The position numbers and the translations under genes are program-made. From NCBI GenBank assembly GCA_030549175.1, contig JAUKUA010000002.1, positions 2,170,001-2,234,000 of the forward strand: DNA of 64,000 nucleotides, read 5' to 3'. The DNA is from Lasiosphaeris hirsuta (taxonomy: Eukaryota > Ascomycota > Sordariomycetes > Sordariales > Lasiosphaeriaceae). The notes under the pieces were generated by a model. It was not told the origin of the DNA. It saw only the letters and a list, made by a program, of their open reading frames with translations, and ran no database searches. Shown piece after piece: positions 10,138 through 21,638 of this stretch. The first letter of the stretch is position 1. Each line of letters starts with the position of its first letter.

Positions 10138-11744
10138 GGCGCTAAATTTCGTGTCGATAGACAATGATAGTATGCTTGATGCTTGGTTGGAGAGATGTGC
10201 GGGATTGATGTCGAGTGACTATAGTGGAGGGATTGGAATCGGCAATATTGTGTCGCCGTTTCTTTTTTGCGAGGAGTTTTTCAAATATCTCCCACTATGG
10301 CAAGGCCCAACGCTGAGAAGGGAGAGCGAATGAGGGAGAGGGCAGGTGGGCAGGTGGGGGAAGAGAGGCGGTAGCAGGAAGGTATATCGGATGAAGGGTG
10401 TTGGGGGAAAGAGGCTCTCCAGAGAACTGCTTGTTGTTTCCATCTCAGGAAAGAACGACCGTGTCTGTGGTAGGGCGCTGAGTGCTGGATGGAAGTTGCG
10501 TCTAAGACTGAGCTTCACCTCTCACAATATATATCAAATACAAGGTATGGACTATGATGCAGGCCAGTGAAGGGTTTTCCGAAATAAGCTCTGTGATATG
10601 CAAGGTTTCTTCTATCATAGGCTGCGACCTAGGGGACCGAATGCCTTTACTTCCTGGTATGAATCCGAGTCGATCTGAAGATAATAATCCCGCCCCTGCT
10701 CTAGCCTACCAGGTCCCTCAACCCCAGTGGATCGTTTCAAGAGCACGGTAGACCAAGAATGAGTGGGAGCTGCTCGGTACCTCACAGAGTTGCAGCAGCA
10801 AGTCATATGTGTATGTCAAGTCTTTTCAGTTCGTTCCTGCCAGTTGTTTGGAGAATGTTCAATCATGGTGTCTGTGCCGCAACAAATTGAATTTCTGTGA
10901 GTTCAAGGTCTTGTACAAGCAAACCCGTGTCACGATATCAACCATCTACTCAGTCCAAAAAGCTACGGTTGTACGTACACATCCGACCCCCCCTTTCTCA
11001 TTCTTTCGGCTGCACAGCCCAGGGTTAGGACCAAAGCCAGGGTCGGCCTTCAACTGCCAGCGGTATTGTCCAGCGATAACCAAGGCACTTATTTGCGTCG
11101 GGTTGCAAGAGCACGATATGCACAGCTGCAGTCGACTATGAGGGGATTGACGATGTGGACCCGACCCTCAAGCAGGCGTGTTGCATGAGCCTTGGCCATA
11201 TTGAATCAATACTACCACGTGTAGTGTGGAGCACCGATTGTACCTCAGGTAAGTGGCTTGTTCCCATTAGCCGCCGAGAACGAGAATACTAATTTGTTTG
11301 GGTCGCGCTGGCTTACCGTGTTTTCCATATTGTCCCGGCGTTGCCACGCGTTGCCACCCTACCTTATGTGGCGGCTCATTCACCCGTGCTCATTTTCAAG
11401 GGTCTTGCATGTCAACTCCATATCCCGCCCCTGAGAACACATCTCATTGGTAACCAATCTCCTAAATGCCCGGTAGGCTCCAGGTCAATTGGAGCCCGGC
11501 ACGATGTGACGCTAGCTGCAGCTCATAGTATCCCTAAAATATCCCTAAAATATCCCCGAAGCATCCCTGTAGTACCAGGCCTTTAATGCCCTGTAGTAGC
11601 CTCGGCACCAACGTCAAGCCCGGATGGGTCGAGCTGTATTAGTTTAAATGCTCATTCCAGAAGCTGTGTCTGGGGCCACTGCCAGCTCGTCTTCCACTCC
11701 AGTCTGACACCTTCCGTGACCCAGGTCTCCAGGAGGAATCAGAC
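10138..11744. other. Divergent intergenic region with short tandem repeats
   Basis: This 1.6-kb spacer separates the start codons of the hydrolase (minus) and the GMC oxidoreductase (plus). It has a purine-rich stretch near 10318-10380. A short tandem array of TATCCCTAAAA-like units of about 11 bp, with decayed copies, lies near 11527-11575, about 170 bp upstream of the GMC start. I see no gene. Confidence 0.5.
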
Positions 11745-14059
11745 ATGGCTTGGCCACGGCTCCCTTCGCTAGGCACGGCGCTGCTCGCCGCACTTTCCAC
11801 CGTCGTGGCCCCCGCAGAGTCAAGATTGGTGCCCAAGCACGCGACCGTCGTTGACTATCGGTCGGTGAGCGAAAACTACACATTCATCATCGCGGGTGCC
11901 GGGATTGCAGGCCTCACTCTGGCCGACCGCTTGACCGAGGACCCCAAAGGTACCTACCAGGTCCTACCCACCTTACCCAGGCTTCCCCTATTTGTGCCTA
12001 CGGCTCGCTAACAGCAACGCAGTCAGCGTCCTCGTCATTGAGGCTGGCCCGTTCGACCAGGGACAGGACGGTATCCTCGTGCCCGGAGCTTATGCGCCCT
12101 ACCTCTACTTTTGGCCGAACCTGGTCACTGTGCCCCAGGCTGGACTCAACAACCGGTCCATCGGCACTGTGTGTGCCCAAGTGGTTGGAGGAGGCAGCGC
12201 CATCAATGCCATGGTGTTCCTCCGGGGAGATGCCGAGGATTACAACGGATGGGGCTCACTGGGGAACCCGGGGTGGAGTTGGGACAATCTGTTGCCCTTT
12301 TTCAAAATGGTACGCCTCCGCGGTATCCGTCGCCGTGGGTAGAGATCATGGCTGGGGCGCTAACACGACCGGATTTGCCTTTGTTATCGCCAGAGCGAGA
12401 ACTTCACTCGCCCCGATGCTTCCTTTGCCAGCACGGCCAATATTACCTGGGACGATACCGCTCGGGGACATTCGGGCCCAGTTCAGTACTCGTATCCAAA
12501 CTTCTTTTTCCCAGGAAGCGGTATGCAAAGCCCCTTCCCGGCATTCTGGCCGGTCCGCTAACGGTAGACGTACTTTCAGCAAACTGGTGGAACGCGGCTA
12601 AATCAGTTGGACTTCAGCCCACGAAGGACCCCAACGCGGGACGCAAGGAAGGTACGTACCGCCTCTAGCTCGCGAAACATAATTTTCTTGGTCTTCCAGA
12701 GAACCGATGCTAATTTTGGGCTTCTACGGTCGAGAAAGGGATTTTCTGGATCCCGTCTGTCCTGAATGCCACCACCATGACCAGAAGCTATGCCCGACGG
12801 AACCACTACGACAGAGTGATCAACTCACGGCCCAACTACCACGTACTTGCTTCCAACACCGTGTCCAAGGTGCTGTTCCGTGGGATTCAGGCTATCGGCG
12901 TGAGCTACCTGCCGACAGCTGGGGGCGCTGTCTCGAGCGTGTACGCATCCAAGGAGGTTATCTTGGCTGCAGGCGCACTGCACACGCCACAAATCTTGCA
13001 GCTTTCGGGCGTTGGGCCGGCGCCGCTGCTCCGGCGACTTGGGATACCCGTCATCGTCGACCTGCCCGGCGTCGGGCAGAATCTTCAGGATCAGCCTACT
13101 TTGACGGTTCCCTACACCTGTGAGTCTACTCTTGATCGAGCCCCTGACCCGGACTGACCTCGGCCCGTATCCAGTTGGCGCCAACATCTTCCCCAACTCG
13201 GGATCACTGATCACCAATGCGACATACAACGCGGAACAGCGTGCTCTGTACGACTCTTCTCGCCAGGGCCCATACACAATTGTCAGCACCCTCAGCACCA
13301 ACATCGGCACGCTCGCCCTGCAACACGCCACGGCCAAGTTCAAGCAAATCGCAGCTCGAGCGCGCGCGCGAAGTGCCGCCGACTCGCTGGCGCCTGACGT
13401 GGACCCGACGGTTCTGAAGGGCTACAAGGCCCAGCGCGACCTCATCATCCAGCAGTTCGAGAGCGCAAACATCGGCGTCGGCACCATCCACTGGGGCACA
13501 GCGGACTCGGCCCTCGTCTACCACCTCCGGCCCCTGAGCCGTGGCACCGTCAACATCAACTCGACCGACCCGCAGGCCAACCCCATCATCGACTACAGGA
13601 CAGGCACAGACCCCATCGACTTTGACGTCTACACGGCCCTGTTCCGCAAGAACCGCGAGGTGTTCGCTGCATCGACCATGCAGGCGCTCCGGCCAGTCGA
13701 GGCGAGCCCCTTTGGTGCCCACCTGACCACGGACGAGCAGATCATCGCCGTCATGCGCAACGAGATAAACCCGTCCAATGCCCACCAGTGCTGCACTGCC
13801 GCCATGCTGCCGCGGTCGCATGGCGGTGTCGTCTCAAGCGAGCAAAAAGTCTACGGAGTACAGGGGCTGCGGGTTGCTGACATTAGCTTCTGGCCAATGG
13901 AGCTTACAGGAGCTCCGACTGCTACCATGTATGCTGCGGGAGAGAGAGTGAGTTTGTTCCCGTTCGGGTCAATATCCGTGCTTTGAACTCCAACTAACCC
14001 CCCAACAGCTCGCCGATGCTATCAAGAAGGAGTGTGGATTCGGAGAGTATCGCCATTAG
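11745..14059 (+). CDS. Secreted GMC flavo-oxidoreductase
   Basis: Seven exons (11745-11949, 12023-12309, 12394-12520, 12580-12651, 12739-13119, 13175-13947, 14009-14059) give 631 residues. An N-terminal signal peptide (MAWPRLPSLGTALLAALSTV) is followed by the FAD-binding GxGxxG (FIIAGAGIAGLTLADRL) and the VLVIEAG strand. VVGGGSAINAMVFLRG matches GMC signature 1 and GALHTPQILQLSGVGP matches signature 2. The C-terminus has NAHQCCTAAMLPRSHGG and VYGVQGLRVADISFWP. FAD-dependent oxidation of alcohols or sugars outside the cell is the family role; the substrate is unknown. The first catalytic His is present (NAHQCC). Where glucose oxidase has its second active-site His, this protein has T-G-A-P-T. 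All introns are 54-88 nt with standard sites. Confidence 0.92.
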
Positions 14060-15018
14060 TCGACCAAAGAATGCACTAAAGACCAAGTAAGTTGTAATAT
14101 TGCAGAGAGGTACCCACATAGGCACCTTACTTGGGTAAAGAGTGTATGCATGCCCAGCTCTATACGGCCGTCCCGAAAGTCTCTCTGCGATTCATTCCTA
14201 GCTCAACTGTTCATGGTTGAGTTGTCGTCACCGTCGATGTAACTCGAGGTATGCCGTAGAACTCCGCATCAGTTCGCACTGATTCCATTCGGGCGTCCAT
14301 CCCTTGCCTCTACGATAAACGGCTGTAAACTGGCTTCTCCGGGCATTAGAACATACAATGCTGTTTAATTTGGTATTGCTCCAGGCTTGAAGCAAAAAAC
14401 ATGAACGTTGGGCTGGCCGAAGCCTGCTTTTCATATGCAGCCCGGGCTTGATCTTAGGAATCCGAAATTACGCTTGGAGTAGAAACCGCGGAGATGTCGG
14501 ATTCCCGTCAGACGTGATTGGTGGTCGATTGCTCACTCAGCCTTTGTGAGACTCGAGGTTAAATCCCTATTGGACCAACCCAAGTTTGTAATCACTTTGC
14601 CCGTTTCCTCACTGGGGCCAATGCTACCCCTGTTTACTAAGGTACCAAACATCATGCAAGGTTGGTCGCTTCGGTGCGCACCGATCTCATTGCTTCGTCC
14701 TAGTCGAAGCTGGTCCCTTTAGGATTCAAGTCAGCACCATTTGGAATATGCCTCCGTTGTTGCGTATGAGCGCTCCAACTGATGCACCCAACCTTGCTGC
14801 TTTGAGCCTTGTATCCAACCGAGATTGACAAGGCCTCCTGACTTCTCGCTAGAAAGGTACCATCATGATGATCAATGCTTGGTCGGAGGTCCTGCTCTAT
14901 AAGTTGCTGCATCCCCTCCCATCGATGCCATGAGAACCCCGGACCTCATATCAGATCCAAGCAGTAGTCAACCCAGCAAGAACCCAGCTCTTCATCAGCC
15001 CTCCACCGATTATACACA
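14060..15018. other. Intergenic region
   Basis: A 959-bp spacer between two plus-strand genes. I see no coding signature, RNA gene or repeat. The last 100 bases hold TATAAG near 14897, a plausible TATA box for the gene starting at 15019. Confidence 0.5.
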
Positions 15019-15894
15019 ATGGCAGCAACCAAGATTGCAACAGTTGCCGCGGACGGTATCGAGATATTCTACCGGTCCGCAGGCCCCGTCGATGCACCCA
15101 CCATCGTGCTCCTCCACGGCTTTCCTTCATCCTCGCACATGTTCCGCAATCTGATCCCCTTGCTCGCAACCGACTATCGGGTCATTGCCCTCGACCTGCC
15201 CGGCTACGGCTTCACCAAGGTCCCGGCCGAGCGGAACTACTCGTACACCTTCGCCAACCTCGCCCAGACTTTCACCGCCTTTGTCGATGCTCTGGCACTG
15301 AAGCGCTTTGCCATCTATATCTTTGACTACGGCGCCCCGACAGGCCTCCGCTTCGCCCTCGACCGACCTGACGCCGTAGCTGCAATCATCACGCAGAATG
15401 GCAACGCTTACGACGTCGGCCTCGGCCCGACCTTTTGGCCTCCTATCCAGAAGTATTGGGCGACAGGCACCCAAGAAGACCGCGATGCCTTGCGCTTCGC
15501 CGTCGAGCTTCCCATCACCCAGTGGCAGTACCAGAACCAGTCTCCGCATCCCAACGAGATCCCCCCCGAGGCGTACTATCTCGACCAGGCGCTGATGGAC
15601 CGCCCCGGCAATAAGGAGGTCCAGCTGGACCTGTTCTACGACTACCGCACCAACCTCGACTTGTACCCCCGCTTCCACGAGTACTTTCGCTCGTCCGGCG
15701 TCCCTGTGTTGGCCGCCTGGGGTAAGAACGATGCCATCTTCATTGCCCCGGGAGCCGAGGCTTTTGCCGCTGATGTGCAAAAGCTTGAGACTAAGTGGAT
15801 AGATGCAGGGCATTTCGCCCTCGAGACCAACGAAGCCCAGGTGGCCAAGTGGATTGTTGAGTTTTTCGACAAGTATGCTGTCTTCAAGGCGTAA
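15019..15894 (+). CDS. Alpha/beta hydrolase, epoxide hydrolase / haloalkane dehalogenase type
   Basis: An intronless gene of 291 residues with no signal peptide. The order of motifs is IVLLHGFPSSS (oxyanion HGxP), ALDLPGYGFT, the nucleophile elbow IYIFDYGAPTGLR with Asp103 as the expected nucleophile, and late in the chain VLAAWGKNDAIF followed by AGHFALETN with His265. An aspartate rather than serine at the elbow places it with ester-intermediate hydrolases that act on epoxides or halides. Fungal members of this subgroup are mostly uncharacterised, so the substrate is unknown. Confidence 0.88.
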   Translation: MAATKIATVAADGIEIFYRSAGPVDAPTIVLLHGFPSSSHMFRNLIPLLATDYRVIALDLPGYGFTKVPAERNYSYTFANLAQTFTAFVDALALKRFAIYIFDYGAPTGLRFALDRPDAVAAIITQNGNAYDVGLGPTFWPPIQKYWATGTQEDRDALRFAVELPITQWQYQNQSPHPNEIPPEAYYLDQALMDRPGNKEVQLDLFYDYRTNLDLYPRFHEYFRSSGVPVLAAWGKNDAIFIAPGAEAFAADVQKLETKWIDAGHFALETNEAQVAKWIVEFFDKYAVFKA

Positions 15895-16593
15895 ACAGAC
15901 GCTTGCTGGGGAAGGCAAGACTTTGGGTGGCCGAGAGCCTTTGGGAAAAGAGGGGGGGGGGGGAGTGAGAGGAGCTGGAGCTCGGGCTCGGATTGAGAGC
16001 AATGGAAGATCGGCTGGTTGATTTACCTGAAGAGTGCGCAATAGAGCTCAAGTAACGCATAACTATAGTGCACAATTCTATGCAGTCCATGCTTCTGGCA
16101 ACCCACATACACATTCCTTTCGCAATTCGCAGAAGCGCCGTAAAACTGTGAATATGTAGTAGGTAGTCTGACCGTTGATGCTTTAAGTTGTTATGTGCGG
16201 AGCCTCCAGCGACTTCAGCACAGCGCTTGTGCCGGGGCTCTAGGTCCCGTCTCGGAAGCATCCACTCGCTCTAACTGAGAAATGGGTAATGCAATGTACG
16301 TCAGGCATGGAAATTGTAAAGCTGCTGGCATTTAGCGCAATCTGCTTCGTGCATGCTTCTGCAATCTTCATGGCTACCCCAAACGCCTGTAACACCACCC
16401 CCAATAACCTCCAACTTCAATAGGGAACACACGCCCCTGGGACGTGCTTATGAGCCGGTAGTTCCGCATTCACAAGGCCATGCAGAAAGGCAAAGCAAAG
16501 TGCGTGGAGGAAATCCCATGTAATCGTACACACACAGGAACAGATGGGGAGGAGTTGTTCGCTGTATCATATCGCCGGTAGTGCTGGCATCTA
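15895..16593. other. Intergenic region
   Basis: A 699-bp convergent spacer. A G-run lies near 15951-15963, soon after the hydrolase stop codon. Nothing else is recognised. Confidence 0.5.
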
Positions 16594-17710
16594 TCATTCG
16601 GTCTTCTTGATGATGAGTGAATCTGAAGGTGCTACCCTCTGTGCCCATTCCCTGCCAACTGTTAGCAAACCAAGCACCAAATTGAAATCGGTAGAGAGTT
16701 GACACTCACGTCCAGCTGCCATCGTAAACCTTTCTTGTCTCCGGCGAGCCAAACTGTGCCTCATTGAGGGCTGTCTCAAGCACACAGGCTGTGACACCAG
16801 TTCCACAGCTGGAGATGATGGGCTTCGCAGGATCCAGGCCACTCTTTGTAAACATCTCCTTCAGCTTATCCGCCGGGAGAAACGCCTTGGTCTTGGGATC
16901 GAGCACAGCATCAAAGGGGATGTTGAATGAGCCTGGCATATGGCCTGACGAGAGACCTTCCCGTGGCTCGGCATCTTTTCCAGACCATCGGCCTTGTGAT
17001 CTTGCGTCGAGAATTTGAACACCTTCTGCGCCCTCCTTGTTGTGATCCAGAGCAACCTCGCGAACTTCCTCGTAGCTTGCAACCTTTGCCTCGTCCAATT
17101 CCGGGATTGGGTATGTCCCGCATTCAACTGTCCACACATTTCCTGATTCCGTCGGCAGACCTTGTTCAACCCATAACCTGAAGTTGTTGAGAATATGGAC
17201 ACGCGGGTGGCCGAAGATTTTCATGGTCCAGCCAACACGCGGCGCACTGAATATTCCAAGCTCCTGGCTGTCGTACACCACCACTGTGTCCTCGTGGCGA
17301 ATGCCTAGCTCGCTCATGGCCTCGGCAAAGTTCTTGGAGCTCGGGAGCATGTGAGGGTATGGACTGCGCTTGTCGATGACCTTGTCGAGGTTGAAGAAGC
17401 GGGCCTTGGGAATCCGCTTTTCGCGGAAAACCTGAATACCGGTGCGGCCCTGAGGGTCATTGGGCATGAACCATGAGGCACAGAGGGGAATCACTCGCGG
17501 CTCAGACGAGATGGGCGAAGGTGGTGCTTTTTTGAGGGCATCGGCAAGCTCTGTAGGCGTCACGATGTAGTTGGAGAAAGACCGCTGTGCTCCGACTCTG
17601 GCGATGGTCGTCTTCACCGAGAACTTGTGACTCGGTCTTTGGCATAGCTGTCGCAAGCTTGACTGAGGGAGCGAAACCTGTATCGGACGCAGCACTGTAA
17701 ATAGAACCAT
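16594..17710 (-). CDS. Two-domain rhodanese (thiosulfate/3-mercaptopyruvate sulfurtransferase), mitochondrial
   Basis: Exons 17710-16710 and 16651-16594 give 352 residues; the 58-nt intron restores the C-terminus EWAQRVAPSDSLIIKKTE. The N-terminal 45 residues are basic and hydroxylated without acids, typical of a mitochondrial presequence. The first rhodanese domain (about 50-180) has IPLCASWFMPND and DTVVVYDSQELGIFSAPR and lacks a catalytic cysteine. The second (about 195-340) has VQILDARSQGRW, SGHMPGSFNIPF and the active loop SCGTGVTA with Cys302. It transfers sulfur from mercaptopyruvate or thiosulfate. In yeast the equivalent protein (Tum1) also feeds tRNA thiolation, so a similar role is possible here. 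Confidence 0.92.
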
Positions 17711-18242
17711 GATTGACGTCCAATTGCTTCCGAGGAGAGGTGTGTGATGTGTCTGTGGCTGCGATTACCGTCGGGGGAGCACAACCGGAACGGAGCGGCG
17801 GCGATAAGGACAATGACGGTTGGTTCCCTTTCTCACCCCAAACTCTGCCCTCCTCTCCCGGTCAGAGTGCCCTCTTCTGAAGGACTTCAGGAGCTAGGTT
17901 TGCGTTGAGTCAGTGTGGGAGGACCTATGTGGCAAGGTAAAGTTGAGGATGCGGGGTTTTGGAAGTTCTAAAGAGTGCGTCGGATTTTGGCTGTACAGAG
18001 GAGGAAGCCGCGGAACAGAGGCAGAGGAGCGGCAGGCGCAGCAGACAGACCACACCGGCTCACCAAAACCCCAGGACAAGGCGCTAATGAAGGGAGCTTG
18101 GGCCACCTGCCAAAAAAAAAAAAAAAAAAACCGTCTGCTTTGGTCGCCTGCTAAGTGACGCTCAAGTCTATAACAAAGTACCCCACCATCAATCTTTGGT
18201 GGCTGATCTATTCAACAACACGAACCTCAACGGCCAGACACC
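17711..18242. other. Divergent promoter region
   Basis: A 532-bp spacer between the start codons of the rhodanese (minus) and apc11 (plus), with an A-run near 18112-18130. No gene is seen. Confidence 0.5.
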
Positions 18243-18732
18243 ATGAAAGTCAAGATAAAGAAATGGAACGCCGTTGCGACCTGGCGCTGGGACATTCCAG
18301 AAGACGATGTATGCGGAATTTGCCAGGTGCACTTTGACGGGACCTGCCCAGCTTGCAAGTATCCAGGCGACGACTGCAGTTTGTGTAAGTTTAGCATTGC
18401 TGAGGTGGCTGTGTGTATATGTCACAAGTTGCTGATCCTGGTGCAGTGTCGGGGAAGTGTGGACACAACTTCCATATGGTTTGTCGCCCAAATTCACCCC
18501 ATTCTAGCTTGCTGGCTGACTAGGTTTCTGTTATTCTAGCACTGCATTCTTGAATGGATAAAGCAAGACTCGGCAAAGGGCCAGTGCCCAATGTGCCGGC
18601 AGAGTAAGCTTCTTCGGTATATCCATGCTTTGGGCGAGTACCTTCACTGACAGCGCCGCAGAATTTGAATGGGTCGACCAACCGAACGAAGATGTGGAAG
18701 GGCAGTCAGCCCCGGATCAAGACTCGGCTTAG
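18243..18732 (+). CDS. apc11: Anaphase-promoting complex RING subunit APC11
   Basis: Four exons (18243-18384, 18447-18478, 18540-18603, 18662-18732) give 102 residues. The protein is almost entirely the APC11 RING-H2 domain: MKVKIKKWNAVATWRW, CGICQVHFDGTCPACKYPGDDCSL, the CGHNFHMHCILEWI zinc-ligand stretch, and QCPMCRQKFEW. This is the catalytic RING of the anaphase-promoting complex; it recruits the E2 and drives cyclin and securin ubiquitination in the nucleus. A small exon of 32 nt carries the CGH ligands. The fit to the family from first to last residue makes the exon model secure. Confidence 0.95.
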
Positions 18733-19648
18733 GAAACCGTGACCGGAAGTTGAGGCTGTGCCAAAGGTTTTGTGACTTGGAGATGATCGGCCTAGGACTA
18801 CGAATGGCCTTTTTTGCTTTTAGTGTTGCGTTTGAGGGGCTCAGAGTAAATCAGCGCTGGACGCAAATCGCATTCTAGATTAAAACATGTGGCAACATGT
18901 GGTCACAGGCAAGGTGCGAGCGTTTGTTGTGTTGAGCACCAGCTGGGTTTGGTTTCTGGGGACCTAGGGATCATTAAAGTCATTGGATGCGGATATCGGA
19001 ACAGGAGTAAAGGGCGGACTGGGCTGCTAGGTGTTGATGTTGAGGGATGGAATCCGTAAGGCGGTAGGTAGAGCACACGTAACACGCCATGCCAATGTTT
19101 CGGTCGGCTTCAGTAATTGAAGCATCAAATTACAGAATCACAACCTTTTAAGCTAAACCTCTATGCTTGGACAACCCCTGGGTACCTAGGAGAGCGCGTC
19201 CAGGAGTCCCCAGCAAAGCCACAGCTGAATCACATGCTGGATCAACAGACCCGCAACGAACTGTCCTGATAAGATAAGGGAGCTGATCAGCACAGCTCAA
19301 TCGGGGCCTCGATCCCCGAATGAATCAGCAGGCAGCCTCACAGCCTGGTAACCGCCCTTCTGTTTGATCTGGAGCTGAAATGTCCGGCGGGCACCAGTCT
19401 GCGGCAGCCTTGTGTTGTCTTTGACAGTTGTCACTGCGCTGCGGCCGCCTTTCACACCTTTCACCCATCTTTGCTCTAGTCGCACCAGGTCTTGCATTAG
19501 ACACGCCAGACAACATGCTGCAACCAGCCACAGGTTCCTTCAACCCTGCCTACCACCATCATCTCCATCACCATCGCTGCCATAACCGAGCTACCACCGC
19601 CACTGCTACCACCCATTCCTATCTCCCCCGATCACAGAGCTGCCGACT
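18733..19648. other. Intergenic region
   Basis: A 916-bp spacer between two plus-strand genes. An ACATGTGGCA/ACATGTGGTC direct repeat lies near 18886-18906. No gene is seen. Confidence 0.5.
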
Positions 19649-20593
19649 ATGACCGAACCAGACCATGGCCGTCCTGGCTCCTCGGCCGCCGGCTACCATA
19701 CCTCATCCATCCCTCCAAGCCCCCGACCGTCGGTTGTCAGTCGCGCAAGTCGATCTTCGCTGCGCCGTGAGAAAGACCGTCACGATGTTGTCGCACACGG
19801 GCCCCTTGCATCGGCAGCGCATTCACATTCCCACTCGCGACCCGAATCGCCACATGTTCACCAGGCCTCTCTCGACGAACCCATCCGCTCCCCCTCGCCG
19901 CCGCCGCAACCCGGCCAACCAGTCTTTGCCCCGCTGTTCGCCCTCCTCACCTCAAGTACCCCTCCGTCCCATCGCCAGACCACACACCACCCGACCCTCC
20001 ATTACATATTTGCCGACGATAACCCTGAGCTGCTAACGGCAGCGTTGGCACGCCACCACCATAGCGGAGCAGAGACCGAGGGTGGCTCCAATTCCGAGCG
20101 GAGGAACATGCCGCGCGAGCGTGCCGTTATTCTCGACTTGGTCCGGACAGCTAACGGGGCCGGTCTCGAGGTAGCCTGGGCCAGCAGCCTGTCACCTGAC
20201 TGGGCTGTGGTGTCTGCGCGCGTTAGCCGGATGGAAGGTGTTGATGGGGCCCAGCCGACTAGCCGCGGCGATAGCCCCGCGGCATTGATGCTCACGATCG
20301 AAGGCGTGAGCGTCGAGTCTTCGTCAGCGGGATCTCTCACGTCGGCCAAAGCACCTACGCCTGAAGCTGAGTTGCAGTCCTCTGGCGCCAGCGGGGCAAG
20401 GCAGCCGCAGCCGCTACCAGCCATGGAGGAATATGCGAACCTACTCTCAGATTTTGAGAGACGGATGGCGGTGCTACGCCAAGTAGTTGAGGCCGGAGGG
20501 GAGAGGCAGCGGGTACAGCTGGGTGGGGGTGAAGGGTACGAAGAGGGAGGGCACGGCCATGGGCCGGTTGGCAAGGATGAGATGAATGATTGA
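19649..20593 (+). CDS. Fungal protein of unknown function with a central folded segment
   Basis: A single-exon gene of 314 residues. The N-terminal 85 residues are Ser/Pro/His/Arg-rich and probably disordered. A more ordered core follows: FAPLFALLTSS, HHPTLHYIFADDNPELLTAAL, RERAVILDLVRTANGAGLEVAWASSLSPDWAVVSARVSRM (core given in parts). The C-terminal part contains a heptad-like helix (MEEYANLLSDFERRMAVLRQV) and a Gly/His-rich end. I cannot assign a family. The strong codon bias and long open frame support a real gene; the reverse-strand frame over the same DNA looks like its shadow. Confidence 0.75.
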   Translation: MTEPDHGRPGSSAAGYHTSSIPPSPRPSVVSRASRSSLRREKDRHDVVAHGPLASAAHSHSHSRPESPHVHQASLDEPIRSPSPPPQPGQPVFAPLFALLTSSTPPSHRQTTHHPTLHYIFADDNPELLTAALARHHHSGAETEGGSNSERRNMPRERAVILDLVRTANGAGLEVAWASSLSPDWAVVSARVSRMEGVDGAQPTSRGDSPAALMLTIEGVSVESSSAGSLTSAKAPTPEAELQSSGASGARQPQPLPAMEEYANLLSDFERRMAVLRQVVEAGGERQRVQLGGGEGYEEGGHGHGPVGKDEMND

Positions 20594-21005
20594 ACGGACC
20601 ATTCCGCATCCTCTGGTGCTTCCCGATCTTCATCCGTGGTCGCTTCGGTGGGTCCTACGAGGAGTCAGGCGCGACAAGGTCTAAATTGAGCCTCACTCCG
20701 CCTAGATGCCCTGTTTCTAGAACCGGTTCATAATACCCCAAAAGACGACGACTGGAAGGTCGTCGCGCTTGGGTTGCGTTTATTCGCAGAGAAGCAGACC
20801 TGGGCAGTCATGTTCACATCGTGGGCAACTCTTTAGGGGCTCGCTGGTCAAAAACACATTGGCTCTGCCGTCGACGAGGACTTTTGAGGCTCAGGATGGG
20901 CAAGCTAGATGCCCGTTTCCCCCCAGTTTCTCATAACTCGGTTGTTCACGATGATGCGGCGTATTGGGAATTTCAGTGCTTGCAATAGCTTATGAGAACC
21001 GCAGA

Positions 21006-21602
21006 CTATGATGCAAGGCCTAGATGATCCGTGGTTGACGATACATAGAAGATGAGCAAATGACAGTACATCTCAAATATCCAAAGTAGTACAAATACCC
21101 ACCAAACGCCTGTCCAACCGACCGAGTAGTAAAATCCAAAATCATAGAGCAGTCCTTTTACTTGCTTTGCTTCCCAGACGGCCAAGCCAACAATCACAAA
21201 TACATTCTGCCCATCGATTACCAAGGGACGACATTTGCTCCCACAGCAAACTATTGGCGTGTTCGTCGATGTATTCAGAGCCCACCGCGAGAATGTGATA
21301 GCAAGGAAACAGATCAGTTGTCGCGCGTGATAACGCCCAGCAATCGGCCTACAGGGAGGCCAAGGAATAACAACCCCCGCGGTGATTTACCTGGAGTTGT
21401 TCAATGATAATTTGTACAAGGTTCAAGTTGCCGCGGCGAAGAAGAGTGAGGAGCGAGACCAGTCTTACAGACATCAAACCCATCTTCTCAGAAGCGTTGC
21501 AAAACCCGCCATCTGTGCGGCCATGATCCACCAGCGAATGCCGTGTTCCCTCAGCCAGGATATGTGGTCTGGCATGGTGTGTGACGCCACAAACTCTCGC
21601 AT
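21006..21602 (-). pseudogene. Possible decayed or mis-modelled membrane-protein gene
   Basis: Two separated minus-strand segments look protein-like. An ATG at 21602 opens MREFVASHTMPDHISWLREH, then GIRWWIMAAQMAGFATLLRRWV, and a TGA follows at once. Lower down, an open frame from 21386 to 21006 encodes NTSTNTPIVCCGSKCRPLVI, then DGQNVFVIVGLAVWEAKQV and a very hydrophobic WTGVWWVFVLLWIFEMYCHL. A GTAAGA donor near 21465 could link them, but only by reading through the TGA. Either the gene is broken, it uses splice sites I have missed, or part of it is chance. I do not recognise a family. Confidence 0.3.
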
Positions 21603-21638
21603 GGTAATAAGGTGTGCGAGGTGATACGCATTCCAGTA

